Positions 1 through 8,124 of a stretch of 33,775 bases of DNA are shown piece after piece. The notes beneath the pieces are model-generated. The model was not told the origin of the DNA. It was given only the letters and a program-made list of their open reading frames with translations, and did not search any database. The stretch is from Bacteroidota bacterium (GTDB lineage Bacteria; Bacteroidota; Bacteroidia; AKYH767-A; OLB10), in the NCBI GenBank assembly GCA_025352785.1, contig JANXSD010000129.1, positions 1-33,775 of the forward strand. The letters are read 5' to 3'. The position numbers were made by a program, and so were the translations under genes. Each line of letters opens with the position of its first letter. The stretch's first letter is position 1.

Positions 1-1
1 T

Positions 2-154
2 GTTTATAATTCATTTGGTCGATTATTACAAGAGCTTATTTATACTAGGGAAAACAATAATACAATTGATTTAAGTACAGAATTGAATGGTGTGTATTAT
101 TTTAAAATCGTAAGTGAAGAAAATACTTTTGTTAAAAGAATTATTAAAAACTAA
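2..154 (+). CDS. C-terminal end of a secreted protein with T9SS type A sorting domain (5' truncated)
   Basis: An open frame enters from the left edge and stops with TAA at 152-154, leaving 50 residues. The fragment starts VYNSFGRLL, continues with an IDLSTELNGVYYFKI stretch and ends in a basic FVKRIIKN tail. The Y-(N/D)-x-x-G pattern, the L-x-x-G-x-Y-(Y/F) turn and the short Lys/Arg terminus are the signature of the Bacteroidota type IX secretion C-terminal sorting domain. This domain directs a cargo through the outer membrane and is then removed. The functional part of the protein lies outside the window, so the activity cannot be named. It converges on the deaminase gene with a gap of 3 bases. 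Confidence 0.85.
   Translation, partial: VYNSFGRLLQELIYTRENNNTIDLSTELNGVYYFKIVSEENTFVKRIIKN
6..22 (+). repeat. 17-bp direct repeat, copy 1 (inside T9SS gene)
   Basis: ATAATTCATTTGGTCGA is present here and again, exactly, at 704-720 on the same strand. This copy is coding sequence of the sorting domain (N-S-F-G-R). The copies bracket the deaminase gene. Coincidence is possible but not very likely in a 34-kb window. Confidence 0.6.
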
Positions 155-157
155 CCT

Positions 158-712
158 CTAATATCTAGCATTCGAAGGATCAAAACCAGGATGTAATCTG
201 AACAAAGAATCTCGTAGTTCGGGATTGTCGAGTGGGCGGCTATTAAAATATGCACGTAGAGTTTGAGCCCAGTCGTACCAATGCGTAGTGAGGGATTTGT
301 ATTTTAAAACTCGGATGTCGTGGATTTGGTATTCTGCAATCGCACCTCTGCACATAGAACAAGGTTCAAATGTTGTGATGAGTCGTAGTCGTTTGCGATC
401 CAATTTCATGAATTTCTCGTATCCGAAAATAGTTAAAGCAGCTGAAATTGCATTGATCTCAGCATGACCACCAGCTTTGTTTGCATCTATCACATCATTT
501 TCACCAGCACCAACTATTAATTCGTCGTATATTAAGATTGATGCTACGGGCACATCACCTCGCTCCGCTGCTTGCGCACCAAGTTTGGCAAGTGTATCCG
601 TTAAGTAAGGAGATAATTCTGCAGGTTGGTTCCATCGTCCTGATAAAGGAGATAGGATGAGCAAAATTACAACTGTGATTAATAGCAAGAAGAGGGTTCT
701 CCAATAATTCAT
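158..712 (-). CDS. membrane-anchored zinc-dependent nucleoside/tRNA-type deaminase (CDA/TadA family)
   Basis: Predicted 184-residue cytidine/deoxycytidylate deaminase-fold protein. The zinc site is visible: H83-A84-E85 in GGHAEINA supplies a ligand and the catalytic glutamate, and P117-C118-S119-M120-C121 supplies the other two ligands. VPVASILI at about 54-61 resembles the VPVGAVLV strand of TadA and guanine deaminases. Residues 6-21 form an uninterrupted hydrophobic segment, followed by a Pro-rich linker. This reads as an N-terminal membrane anchor or an uncleaved signal, which is unusual because deaminases of this family are normally cytosolic. TadA is usually about 150 residues; the extra length here is the anchor and linker. 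The substrate (tRNA adenosine, guanine or another nucleoside) cannot be told from sequence. It is convergent with the upstream T9SS gene and divergent from the ctlX-like gene. Confidence 0.8.
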   Translation of the reverse strand: MNYWRTLFLLLITVVILLILSPLSGRWNQPAELSPYLTDTLAKLGAQAAERGDVPVASILIYDELIVGAGENDVIDANKAGGHAEINAISAALTIFGYEKFMKLDRKRLRLITTFEPCSMCRGAIAEYQIHDIRVLKYKSLTTHWYDWAQTLRAYFNSRPLDNPELRDSLFRLHPGFDPSNARY

Positions 713-720
713 TTGGTCGA
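704..720 (+). repeat. 17-bp direct repeat, copy 2 (over deaminase start codon)
   Basis: This is an exact second copy of ATAATTCATTTGGTCGA (first at 6-22). It overlaps the start codon of the minus-strand deaminase gene, whose ATG is the complement of CAT at 710-712. It therefore lies at the boundary of that gene. Confidence 0.6.
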
Positions 721-759
721 AATTAGGATTTTTCAGATTGCTTTCTGCATTTTCGTAGT

Positions 760-1695
760 ATGAAACCTTTAACTCAAACTGCCAGGTCAGTATGGATAGT
801 AAAACCCGCCATTTTTTATGGTAACGAAGAAACGCAAAATAGTAATGCTTTTCAGACTTTAGAGGTTCAGGATAAAATGATTTTAAATCAACATGCGCAA
901 AATGAGTTTGATGCTTTTTGTAAATCTTTAACTACGGCAGAGATCCGATTTATTGTAAGTGAAAATAGAAATGCAAATGCTCCCGACGCTATTTTTCCAA
1001 ATAATTGGATTAGTTTTCACCATGATGGGACTGTAATTATTTATCCGATGATGGCGATTAACAGAAGAGCAGAAAAGGATTTGTCATTGCTTGAGAATAT
1101 CAAATCAGCATATCATATTTCTATTATTCATGATCTATCTGAATTAGAAAATGAAAATAAATTTTTGGAAGGAACGGGAAGTATAGTTTTTGATCATACC
1201 AATAGAATTGCATACGCATGTAGTAGTGTTCGAACTGATTTGTCGGCGTTTCAAAACTTGGCAAAAAAAATGGGTTACGAACCGTATTCGTTTACTTGTG
1301 TTGACCGAAATGATTTTACTATTTATCATACCAATGTTATGTTGAGCATTGGAGAAACGTACGTCATTGTTTGTAGTGAGTCCATTACTAATAATAATCA
1401 ACGTGAGGAATTAATTTTGAAGCTAAAAAAAAGCGGTCGTGTTATTATTGATATTAATTTTGATCAGTTACATTTATTTGCAGGAAATATGTTGCAAGTG
1501 ATGAATGAAAATGAAGAACTCATTACTGTTATTTCTACAACAGCTTTTGATTCATTAACGGATAGTCAAGTAGCAATGTTGTTGGATCATACAAAGTTAT
1601 TGAGAGTGTCAATACCTGAGATTGAGAGAGCAGGAGGGGGAAGTGTAAGATGCATGATGGCAGAACTGTTTTTGCCAGAAAAATTATTAATTTAA
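760..1695 (+). CDS. ctlX: CtlX-like amidinotransferase/arginine deiminase-superfamily hydrolase
   Basis: A 311-residue protein of the guanidino-group modifying (amidinotransferase / arginine deiminase) superfamily. Visible family motifs are FPNNW (79-83), FLEGTGS (135-141, acidic substrate contacts), YHTNV with H190, an AGNML stretch near 241, and GGGSVRCM with C298 as the expected thiol nucleophile. The Cys/His/acid set is intact. The closest family I recognise is the one containing Francisella CtlX (citrulline utilisation), but many Bacteroidota members are annotated only as arginine deiminase-related. The substrate is therefore inferred to be citrulline, arginine or a methylated arginine. 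It is the first gene of a tight run: the CoA-transferase begins 3 bases after its stop. The start ATG is 47 bases from the divergent deaminase start. Confidence 0.82.
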   Translation: MKPLTQTARSVWIVKPAIFYGNEETQNSNAFQTLEVQDKMILNQHAQNEFDAFCKSLTTAEIRFIVSENRNANAPDAIFPNNWISFHHDGTVIIYPMMAINRRAEKDLSLLENIKSAYHISIIHDLSELENENKFLEGTGSIVFDHTNRIAYACSSVRTDLSAFQNLAKKMGYEPYSFTCVDRNDFTIYHTNVMLSIGETYVIVCSESITNNNQREELILKLKKSGRVIIDINFDQLHLFAGNMLQVMNENEELITVISTTAFDSLTDSQVAMLLDHTKLLRVSIPEIERAGGGSVRCMMAELFLPEKLLI

Positions 1696-1698
1696 AAA

Positions 1699-2772
1699 AT
1701 GGAACGTAATACATATTTTCAAGGAGTAAAAGTTATAGAGTTTGCAAACGTGTTAGCTGGACCAGCTGTAGGAATGTTTTTCGCAGAACTTGGTGCTGAG
1801 GTGATAAAAATTGAGAATAAAAATGGCGGTGATTTAACGCGTCATTGGAAGACAATAAATGAAAATCAAAACTCAAAAACATCTTCTTATTTTCATTCTG
1901 TGAATTGGAATAAAAAATCGTTGTTTCTTGATTTGTTAGATGAATCTGATCACGCTGTGGCATTGCAGCATATTTCGGAAGCCGCTATCATTCTCGTAAA
2001 TTTTAAAGCTGGCGATGCTAAGAAATTTAATCTTGAAAGTGATTATTTACATAAAAAATTTTCTCATCTTATCATTGGCGAAATTATTGGCTATCCTAAT
2101 TCTGATAGAGTTGCTTTCGATGCCGTTTTACAAGCTGAAACAGGGTTTATGTCGATGAATGGAAATGTTGATTCAGATCCATTAAAAATGCCCATAGCGT
2201 TTATTGATTTGCTGGCAGCTCATCAACTTAAGGAAGGAATATTAATTGGCTTATTACAAAAAAATAAAACTGGAAAAGGTTCTATCGTTACTGTTTCATT
2301 GTATGAATCTGCAATAGCATCATTAGCAAATCAAGCGAGCAATTATTTGAATAATCATCAGGTGCCCAAACTTTCGGGTTCTTTGCATCCCAATATTGCT
2401 CCTTATGGTGAAGTAATGGTAACGAAAGATAATGAGCAGATAATACTAGCAATTGGTACGGATCACCAATTTTATTGTTTATGTAAAGTATTGGATATGG
2501 AGGGTCTGACGAATGATATGAAATATAAATCAAATCTACAACGAGTAAAAAATCGTATATCATTGTATGAAGAATTGAAAAAAGTTTTTTGTAATTTTAG
2601 TGCTGACAAGTTATTAGCTCAATTTAACATTCATAAAATTCCTGCAGGGAAAATAAATAATCTACAACAAGTTTTTGAAGATGATAATGCCAAGAAGATG
2701 ATACTTCAGCAAATGGAAGAGGATCAAACAATAAGCAAACGTATTAGTACAATCGCATTTAATATTGAATAG
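1699..2772 (+). CDS. CaiB/BaiF (class III) CoA-transferase family protein
   Basis: A 357-residue class III CoA-transferase or acyl-CoA racemase-like protein. The N-terminus has the family opening VIEFANVLAGPAVGMFFAELGA (starting at 12), followed by GAEVIKIE, which forms the CoA-binding nucleotide fold. D170 in AFIDLLAA sits where formyl-CoA transferase carries the aspartate that forms the acyl anhydride. The stretch KTGKGSIVTVSLYESA follows at about 190-205, as in the family. At 357 residues it is shorter than typical 390-430-residue members. The acyl substrate is unknown. It starts 3 bases after the ctlX-like stop, and the acetyltransferase ATG follows its stop by 1 base, so the three genes are probably co-transcribed. 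Confidence 0.85.
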   Translation: MERNTYFQGVKVIEFANVLAGPAVGMFFAELGAEVIKIENKNGGDLTRHWKTINENQNSKTSSYFHSVNWNKKSLFLDLLDESDHAVALQHISEAAIILVNFKAGDAKKFNLESDYLHKKFSHLIIGEIIGYPNSDRVAFDAVLQAETGFMSMNGNVDSDPLKMPIAFIDLLAAHQLKEGILIGLLQKNKTGKGSIVTVSLYESAIASLANQASNYLNNHQVPKLSGSLHPNIAPYGEVMVTKDNEQIILAIGTDHQFYCLCKVLDMEGLTNDMKYKSNLQRVKNRISLYEELKKVFCNFSADKLLAQFNIHKIPAGKINNLQQVFEDDNAKKMILQQMEEDQTISKRISTIAFNIE

Positions 2773-2773
2773 T

Positions 2774-3241
2774 ATGAATTATTTTTTGCCTAAAAATTAT
2801 GAAATAAAATCACCTTCTTCTGATAAGGAATGGGAGTCGTATTTTGAAACGAGGTGGAAAGTTTTGAGAGCACCATGGAATAAAATAAAAGGTAGCGAAC
2901 GTGATGAAATGGAAGAGAACACTTTTCATTTAATGATTATTGATGGAAATTTTGATGCAGTTGCTTGTGGTAGATTGCAAATGAATACTCCAGAAGTTGC
3001 ACAAGTTCGTTATATGGCAGTTTTGGATCAAGAACAGGGCAAACATTTAGGAAGTATTTTGATGCATGGATTAGAAGTGAAGGCCACCACAAATGGAGCT
3101 TCAAAAATTTTCTTGCAAGCACGTGAAGTTGCTGTTCCATTTTATTTGAATTGCGGATATTCAATTCTCGAAAAAACATTTTTACTTTATGATGAAATTC
3201 AGCATTATAGTATGGAAAAGCTATTATTGAAAGAGCAATAA
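2774..3241 (+). CDS. GNAT family N-acetyltransferase
   Basis: A 155-residue GNAT-fold protein. The core strand VRYMAVLDQEQGKHLGSILM at about 79-98 contains the Q-x-x-G-x-G/A-like acetyl-CoA pyrophosphate loop as QGKHLG. It is followed by a helix and then VPFYLNCGY, the typical C-terminal GNAT motif B. This resembles the ElaA/YjdJ-like small acetyltransferases. The substrate is unknown. I place the start at the ATG at 2774. A TTG at 2765, inside the previous gene, would add three residues but is less likely. It is the last gene of the run with the ctlX-like gene and the CoA-transferase. Confidence 0.82.
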   Translation: MNYFLPKNYEIKSPSSDKEWESYFETRWKVLRAPWNKIKGSERDEMEENTFHLMIIDGNFDAVACGRLQMNTPEVAQVRYMAVLDQEQGKHLGSILMHGLEVKATTNGASKIFLQAREVAVPFYLNCGYSILEKTFLLYDEIQHYSMEKLLLKEQ

Positions 3242-3289
3242 TTTTCAAATAATTTTAATACACTCAAAAAACCTTCGTTTATTTGTACT

Positions 3290-3970
3290 ATGCGTTTAGA
3301 TATCATTACAGTACATCCACCCTTGTTGGAAAGTCCCTTTAGTCATTCGATTTTAAAGAGAGCTATTGATAAGGGACTCGTTGAAGTGAATGTGATTAAC
3401 CTACGTGATTATGCTCACAATAAACATCGATCGGTTGATGATTATGCTTATGGCGGAGGCGCTGGAATGGTGATGATGATCGAGCCAATTGCAGTTTGTA
3501 TTGATGAGTTGAAATCGCAGCGTAGTTATGATGAAATCATTTACATGAGTCCTGATGGAGAATTATTTGATCAGTCATTAGCAAATCAGTTATCATTGAA
3601 GAAAAATTTAATACTATTATGCGGACATTATAAAGGAGTTGACGAGCGTGTTCGCGAACATTTTATTACGCGTGAAATAAGTATTGGAAATTATGTTCTT
3701 TCAGGAGGTGAATTAGCCGCTGCTGTTGTTGCAGATGCAGTAATAAGATTATTGCCTGGTGTTTTAGGTGATGAAACTTCAGCACTTTCTGATTCATTTC
3801 AGGATAATTTCATTGCTCCACCAGTTTATACACGTCCTGCAGATTTTAAAGGGTGGAAAATTCCTGATATACTTTTATCAGGTCATGAAGCTAACATTGC
3901 GCAATGGAGATATGATCAATCATTAGCCCGAACAAAAGTGCGCCGACCAGAATTATTAAAGAAGCATTAA
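3290..3970 (+). CDS. trmD: tRNA (guanine-N1)-methyltransferase TrmD
   Basis: A 226-residue SPOUT-class enzyme that methylates G37 N1 of tRNAs reading CNN and related codons, which prevents +1 frameshifts. The N-terminus [13 protein letters not shown] matches the family start. [10 protein letters not shown] near 54-63, [12 protein letters not shown] near 110-121, and the trefoil-knot AdoMet loop [15 protein letters not shown] near 131-145 are all present. [12 protein letters not shown] near 177-188 and a basic C-terminal domain follow. The length is normal. The last 4 bases overlap the convergent WecA-like gene, so the two stop codons interlock. The 48-base gap from the acetyltransferase is AT-rich and has no clear promoter. 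Confidence 0.97.
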   Translation: MRLDIITVHPPLLESPFSHSILKRAIDKGLVEVNVINLRDYAHNKHRSVDDYAYGGGAGMVMMIEPIAVCIDELKSQRSYDEIIYMSPDGELFDQSLANQLSLKKNLILLCGHYKGVDERVREHFITREISIGNYVLSGGELAAAVVADAVIRLLPGVLGDETSALSDSFQDNFIAPPVYTRPADFKGWKIPDILLSGHEANIAQWRYDQSLARTKVRRPELLKKH

Positions 3971-5091
3971 GTAGTTTTTTCTTTAATTGAATGTAATCGT
4001 TGTCTGCTTTTGGTGTGCTTATTACGTGTAGTATAAAAGAAAAATCCGAGTAGAAATATAAAATAACAAGCAAACATTGTTGACAACAAATGACTCCAAT
4101 TGATAAGGAATTCTTCCATCATAATATTAAGTGAAAACGAACAAAATGCAAGTGCTATAAATACCCATGCAACTTGACGGTCACTTAAACCTAAATATGC
4201 TAAGCTATGTGTAGTATGATCTTTACCACCAACAAAGGGCGATTGTTTTTTTGATAGTCGATTTATCACTACAACAGTAGTATCAAGGATAGGTAAAATG
4301 AATGTCATTAATGTTGCTGTAACTAATTTTCCAGTTGCGACAGTACCAGGAGTATAGGGATCGTTCCAAAAATAGACGATACCCATAGTTGCTAGGAATA
4401 CTCCTAAGAACTGACTTCCAGTGTCACCCATATACATTTTAGAGGGATGCCAATTAAATTTCAGGAACGCGATCAATGAAGCCAGTACACCCATCAAAAC
4501 AAGTAAATGCATATTCGTAATATCGTTATGATGGACGATACGGTAAATAGTATTAACAACAATTCCGATAGAAACAATGGTGGTAATACCATCCATATTA
4601 TCGAGCATGTTGATAGAATTCATGATTCCCACAACCCAAATGATGGTAATTAGGTAATTAAGGATCATAGAAGAAAAGATATTAATATAAATTCCGGTGC
4701 TAATTAGAATTACACCACTTAAAAATTGAATTCCAAATTTTAGTACAGGTTTAGTATCATAAGCGTCATCAGCTAAGCCAATAATGAATCCAGAAGCACA
4801 AGCAAGGAGCAGACCAACAAAGCCTATTTGATAAAGTTCTTTTCCAGGTACAAATAGAATAGAGTAACAAGCGATTGAAAGGAGAAATAGTATATAGAAA
4901 GTGATACCACCTACGGAGGGTTTTGAAAGAGCTCCCCAACGTATTACTGTACCATCGGCTTGATTACGTATGCCAAGCGTTTTAAAAAAACGCAAAAACA
5001 GCACATTAATCATGAACGAGAATACAACTGCACCCATAAAAAATGCGAGGTATAATACGTAGCTTGCGTTATTTACAAACCAATTAGTCAT
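3967..5091 (-). CDS. wecA: polyprenyl-phosphate glycosyl-1-phosphate transferase (WecA/TagO-like, MraY family)
   Basis: A 374-residue polytopic membrane enzyme expected to load a sugar-1-phosphate, usually GlcNAc-1-P, onto undecaprenyl phosphate. This is the first membrane step of surface polysaccharide or O-antigen synthesis. Family motifs occur in order: [11 protein letters not shown] with D108-D109 (Mg2+), NMLDNMDGI at 161-169, [10 protein letters not shown] at 221-230, and the cytosolic DHTTH at 291-295 in place of the HIRD-type loop. About ten hydrophobic segments span the chain, and the C-terminus is basic and probably cytosolic. It lies 18 bases behind rfbC and ends the polysaccharide operon. 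UDP-GlcNAc specificity is inferred from family resemblance. Confidence 0.88.
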   Translation of the reverse strand: MTNWFVNNASYVLYLAFFMGAVVFSFMINVLFLRFFKTLGIRNQADGTVIRWGALSKPSVGGITFYILFLLSIACYSILFVPGKELYQIGFVGLLLACASGFIIGLADDAYDTKPVLKFGIQFLSGVILISTGIYINIFSSMILNYLITIIWVVGIMNSINMLDNMDGITTIVSIGIVVNTIYRIVHHNDITNMHLLVLMGVLASLIAFLKFNWHPSKMYMGDTGSQFLGVFLATMGIVYFWNDPYTPGTVATGKLVTATLMTFILPILDTTVVVINRLSKKQSPFVGGKDHTTHSLAYLGLSDRQVAWVFIALAFCSFSLNIMMEEFLINWSHLLSTMFACYFIFLLGFFFYTTRNKHTKSRQRLHSIKEKTT

Positions 5092-5109
5092 TTGTGAAGT
5101 TTAGTCAAT

Positions 5110-5652
5110 TTAAAATCTAGATTCCGTATTCTTAAAAGAAGTTAGTTCAAGATCTTTTCCAGAGACGATAGGGTTTTGAGTTCCCCAATTTATATTTAAA
5201 TCTGGATCATTCCAGAGTATTCCACTTTCAGAATCTTTATGGTAAACATTACTGCATTTGTAAAGAAACAGCGTATCATCCGACAAAGATAAAAAACCAT
5301 GAGCAAATCCAGGAGGTATCCAGAACATCTCATTCGAATCTGCAGTAATATCAATACTTATATATTTCCCAAATGTTGGCGATTGTTTACGAATATCAAC
5401 TGCAATATCTCGTACAGCCCCTCTAAGAACACGTACTAGTTTTCCTTGATCAAATGGTGGGTGTTGAAAATGAAGACCTCTAAGTACATTTTTAGATGAG
5501 CTAGATTGATTATCCTGAACGAATTTTACATCTAACCCGAATTTACTGAAAACAGCTTCATTATAAGATTCAAAAAAGTAACCACGTTCATCGTGAAAAA
5601 TTCTAGGTTTAATCAATAAGGGACCTTCAATATCAAATTTAGTAATTTCCAT
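5110..5652 (-). CDS. rfbC: dTDP-4-dehydrorhamnose 3,5-epimerase
   Basis: A 180-residue cupin epimerase of the dTDP-L-rhamnose pathway, converting dTDP-4-keto-6-deoxyglucose to the rhamnose-configured ketosugar. FHDERGYFFESYN (19-31), the NVLRGLHFQ segment with catalytic H61, GKLVRVLRGAVRDIAVDIR at about 70-88, PPGFAHGF (113-120) and the conserved Tyr131 are all as in RmlC. It starts 3 bases after the kinase stop. The partner enzymes RfbA, RfbB and RfbD are not in the window. Either they are encoded elsewhere, or the product feeds another deoxysugar. Confidence 0.95.
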   Translation of the reverse strand: MEITKFDIEGPLLIKPRIFHDERGYFFESYNEAVFSKFGLDVKFVQDNQSSSSKNVLRGLHFQHPPFDQGKLVRVLRGAVRDIAVDIRKQSPTFGKYISIDITADSNEMFWIPPGFAHGFLSLSDDTLFLYKCSNVYHKDSESGILWNDPDLNINWGTQNPIVSGKDLELTSFKNTESRF

Positions 5653-5655
5653 AAG

Positions 5656-8088
5656 CTATACATCTCTACGCAAGATCACATCAATAACACGTTTATATAA
5701 TGGTCTTTGTTTTTCATCTTCATCATAATAGCCGTATCCATAACTATAGCCGTAACCATAGCCATAACCATAACTATAACCGTAACCATAACCATATTTC
5801 AATCGCGACATTTCAATACCATTTAAAATGATAGAGAGGTTGGATACTTTATTCTCGGAGATTAGTTTATTTATTTGGCTAATAAACATTTTACGAGAAT
5901 AATTTGCACGAAGTATATATATAGGGTAGTCGGCTTTTTGCATCATAGGAATTCCATCACTTACAATTCCTACTGGAGGTAAATCGATGATGATGATGTC
6001 ATATTTAGATTTTAAAAAATTTAATAATTCATCCATTCTAGGATTGATAATTAATTCGGCTGGATTAGGAGGAATTGGACCTGCTGTAATAAAATCTAAG
6101 TTTGCTAGTGAGCTATGAATAATACAATCTTCTGCTACATCTTTTCCGATGAGTAAAGTACTTATGCCATGATTATTCTCTACGTTAAAACCAAGATGAA
6201 TTTTTGGTTTACGCATATCAAGATCGATGATGACAACTTTTTTTCCTGAAAAGGCAATAACACCTGCTAAATTAATTGCGTTGAAAGTTTTACCTTCTCC
6301 TGAAATTGTTGACGTTACAGCAATAATTTTTGAATCTTTTTCATTAGAGATAAATTGAAGATTAGTTCTGATAGAACGGAAGGCTTCTGAAATAACTGAT
6401 TTCGGGTTTTTATCAACAAGCAATTGGGAGACTGGAATCTCTCTTTTATATTTAGGTATTATTCCCAGTAATGCAGCATCTGTATATTGACCAATTTCTT
6501 CGAGTGCATTAATTTCATTGTACAATAAATAACGTGTAATAATTAAAATAAAACTTGCAAGGAAGCCCACCATTATGCAAGCACTTAAAATTAAAGATCG
6601 GTTTGGAGATACAGGAGGTGAATCATAACGCGCTTCTTGTAAAATAATATGTTGTGAAACAAATCCTGCTCTTGCAATGGAAAATTCAGCTTTTTTTTCT
6701 AGTAGCAAAGAATAAAATTTTTCATTGATATCAAATAAACGTTTTAGTCTTCCAAATTCAGCTTCTTGACCAGGTAGTTCACCAAATTGTTTATCGTTTA
6801 TTCCTAATTGATTTTGTATTTGTGATTTTTTAAGTCTTAATGCAGCTTCTTCATTCGCTATAGTTCGAACGATAATGGATTGTTGATTTTTAATACGGAT
6901 TTCAACGGATTTATAAACTTCACTATTTTCTGTTGCCTGAATTCTAATTTGATCTTGTGAATCAATTAGCTCTTGCAATTTAGAAATTTGATTAATTAAT
7001 AAATTATCACTTGACCTTCCATAAAGTGAAATAAGGAATCTGCCAACATCATTATTCTCTTTTACATCTAATTTAATTTTATCGTAAAATGTTAGTTCAT
7101 TTTCAATAATTAACATTTGACTTTGTAATTGATTGAACTTTTCCCTTACTTCTCCAATAGCAATTTCAGGGCTAATAATTTTATTTTTCTTTTTAAATAT
7201 TTCTATAGAAGTTTCAGAGTTACTCAATTCATTATCGATCCGTAAAATAGTATTATCAATAAAATCGAGAACTTTGTTAGCACTTTCAGAACTTTTTTCA
7301 ACATCATAAAGACTAAATTCAGAAGCTATTGCATTTACGATATCAGCACCTTTTAAAAGGTTCTGTTGACGCATTTTTATTTGCACTGTCCTTGCTTCGG
7401 GATTAAGTGCAACTACCTGTAAATTTTTTATAACATCTTGTGAAATAGTATTTAATCTATTTAAGGTAAAATAATAGGCATCCTTACTGATATCTTTTTG
7501 TACTTGTGCAATTTCATTATAATTATTAATCGTGACCTTTAAATTGCATTCTGGTAAAGTGATCCATTTGCCAAGGAGATAAGTCCCAGTTCTATATTCA
7601 CCATTGTGCGGTAACATATAACTAATAATTACTGATTTTTGATCAGCAAAATCAATCATGATTGGCACATCACAAATTTGTGAATCACGAATAGAATACT
7701 CCACTTTAAACGGTGAAAGTTTATAAAGTTCGTTAACTAAAACAGCACCTTTTGCATAATAACTAATTTGTAGAGGCAGTTTAGCGATTGCTCTTTCAAC
7801 AATAACTTTGGAGCTAATCAACTCCATATTTGCGGCTAGTTCGCTTATATCTTTATTGTTTAACAAAGCGGTATTAATTCCTAATACGTTTTCCGCATTG
7901 TTTTCACTTGAAAAACGCATTACAGTAGCTGGCTCGTAAATAGGAGCTGTATATCGTAAAATTAAAAACGCAATCAAAACGGATATCAACATAAATAAAG
8001 CAAACCATAGCAGATTCTTACCAGCTATGGTTACCATTAATTTAAAATCAAAATCCTCGTTTATAGGGGATACCTTTTTTTTAGGCAT
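5656..8088 (-). CDS. wzc: Wzc-like polysaccharide co-polymerase / bacterial tyrosine kinase with Tyr-Gly tail
   Basis: An 810-residue inner-membrane BY-kinase. Transmembrane segment 1 is about 26-45 and segment 2 about 499-520. Between them lie the Wzz domain and a long coiled-coil periplasmic region (about 280-480), with PPVSPNRS just before segment 2 as in the GNVR/Wzz family. The cytosolic kinase has Walker A SGEGKT (596-601), Walker A' VVIIDLDMRKP around D622/D624, and Walker B IIIIDLPP (698-705). The C-terminal autophosphorylation cluster is extraordinary: 13 tyrosines in residues 765-788, alternating with Gly or Ser, before an acidic and then basic end. In the Wzc model, cycling of this tail controls polymer length and export with Wza. 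It lies 36 bases after the Wza-like gene and 3 bases before rfbC. No partner phosphatase is in the window. Confidence 0.93.
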   Translation of the reverse strand: MPKKKVSPINEDFDFKLMVTIAGKNLLWFALFMLISVLIAFLILRYTAPIYEPATVMRFSSENNAENVLGINTALLNNKDISELAANMELISSKVIVERAIAKLPLQISYYAKGAVLVNELYKLSPFKVEYSIRDSQICDVPIMIDFADQKSVIISYMLPHNGEYRTGTYLLGKWITLPECNLKVTINNYNEIAQVQKDISKDAYYFTLNRLNTISQDVIKNLQVVALNPEARTVQIKMRQQNLLKGADIVNAIASEFSLYDVEKSSESANKVLDFIDNTILRIDNELSNSETSIEIFKKKNKIISPEIAIGEVREKFNQLQSQMLIIENELTFYDKIKLDVKENNDVGRFLISLYGRSSDNLLINQISKLQELIDSQDQIRIQATENSEVYKSVEIRIKNQQSIIVRTIANEEAALRLKKSQIQNQLGINDKQFGELPGQEAEFGRLKRLFDINEKFYSLLLEKKAEFSIARAGFVSQHIILQEARYDSPPVSPNRSLILSACIMVGFLASFILIITRYLLYNEINALEEIGQYTDAALLGIIPKYKREIPVSQLLVDKNPKSVISEAFRSIRTNLQFISNEKDSKIIAVTSTISGEGKTFNAINLAGVIAFSGKKVVIIDLDMRKPKIHLGFNVENNHGISTLLIGKDVAEDCIIHSSLANLDFITAGPIPPNPAELIINPRMDELLNFLKSKYDIIIIDLPPVGIVSDGIPMMQKADYPIYILRANYSRKMFISQINKLISENKVSNLSIILNGIEMSRLKYGYGYGYSYGYGYGYGYSYGYGYYDEDEKQRPLYKRVIDVILRRDV
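5731..5790 (-). repeat. two imperfect 30-bp tandem units encoding the kinase Tyr-Gly tail
   Basis: 5731-5760 and 5761-5790 are adjacent 30-base units that match at 27 of 30 positions. They are themselves built from 6-base units such as CCATAA, CCGTAA and CTATAG (plus strand). Each 6-base unit encodes Tyr plus Gly or Ser on the minus strand, so gain or loss of units keeps the frame and changes only the number of tyrosines. Confidence 0.85.
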
Positions 8089-8124
8089 TTTCTTTTAGAA
8101 CAAGATAAATTAAATAAAATCGAA

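Noticed and set aside
5725-5796. CRISPR-like or minisatellite array in the tyrosine-kinase gene
   Set aside because: The repeats are contiguous, without spacers, and encode the in-frame Tyr-Gly tail.
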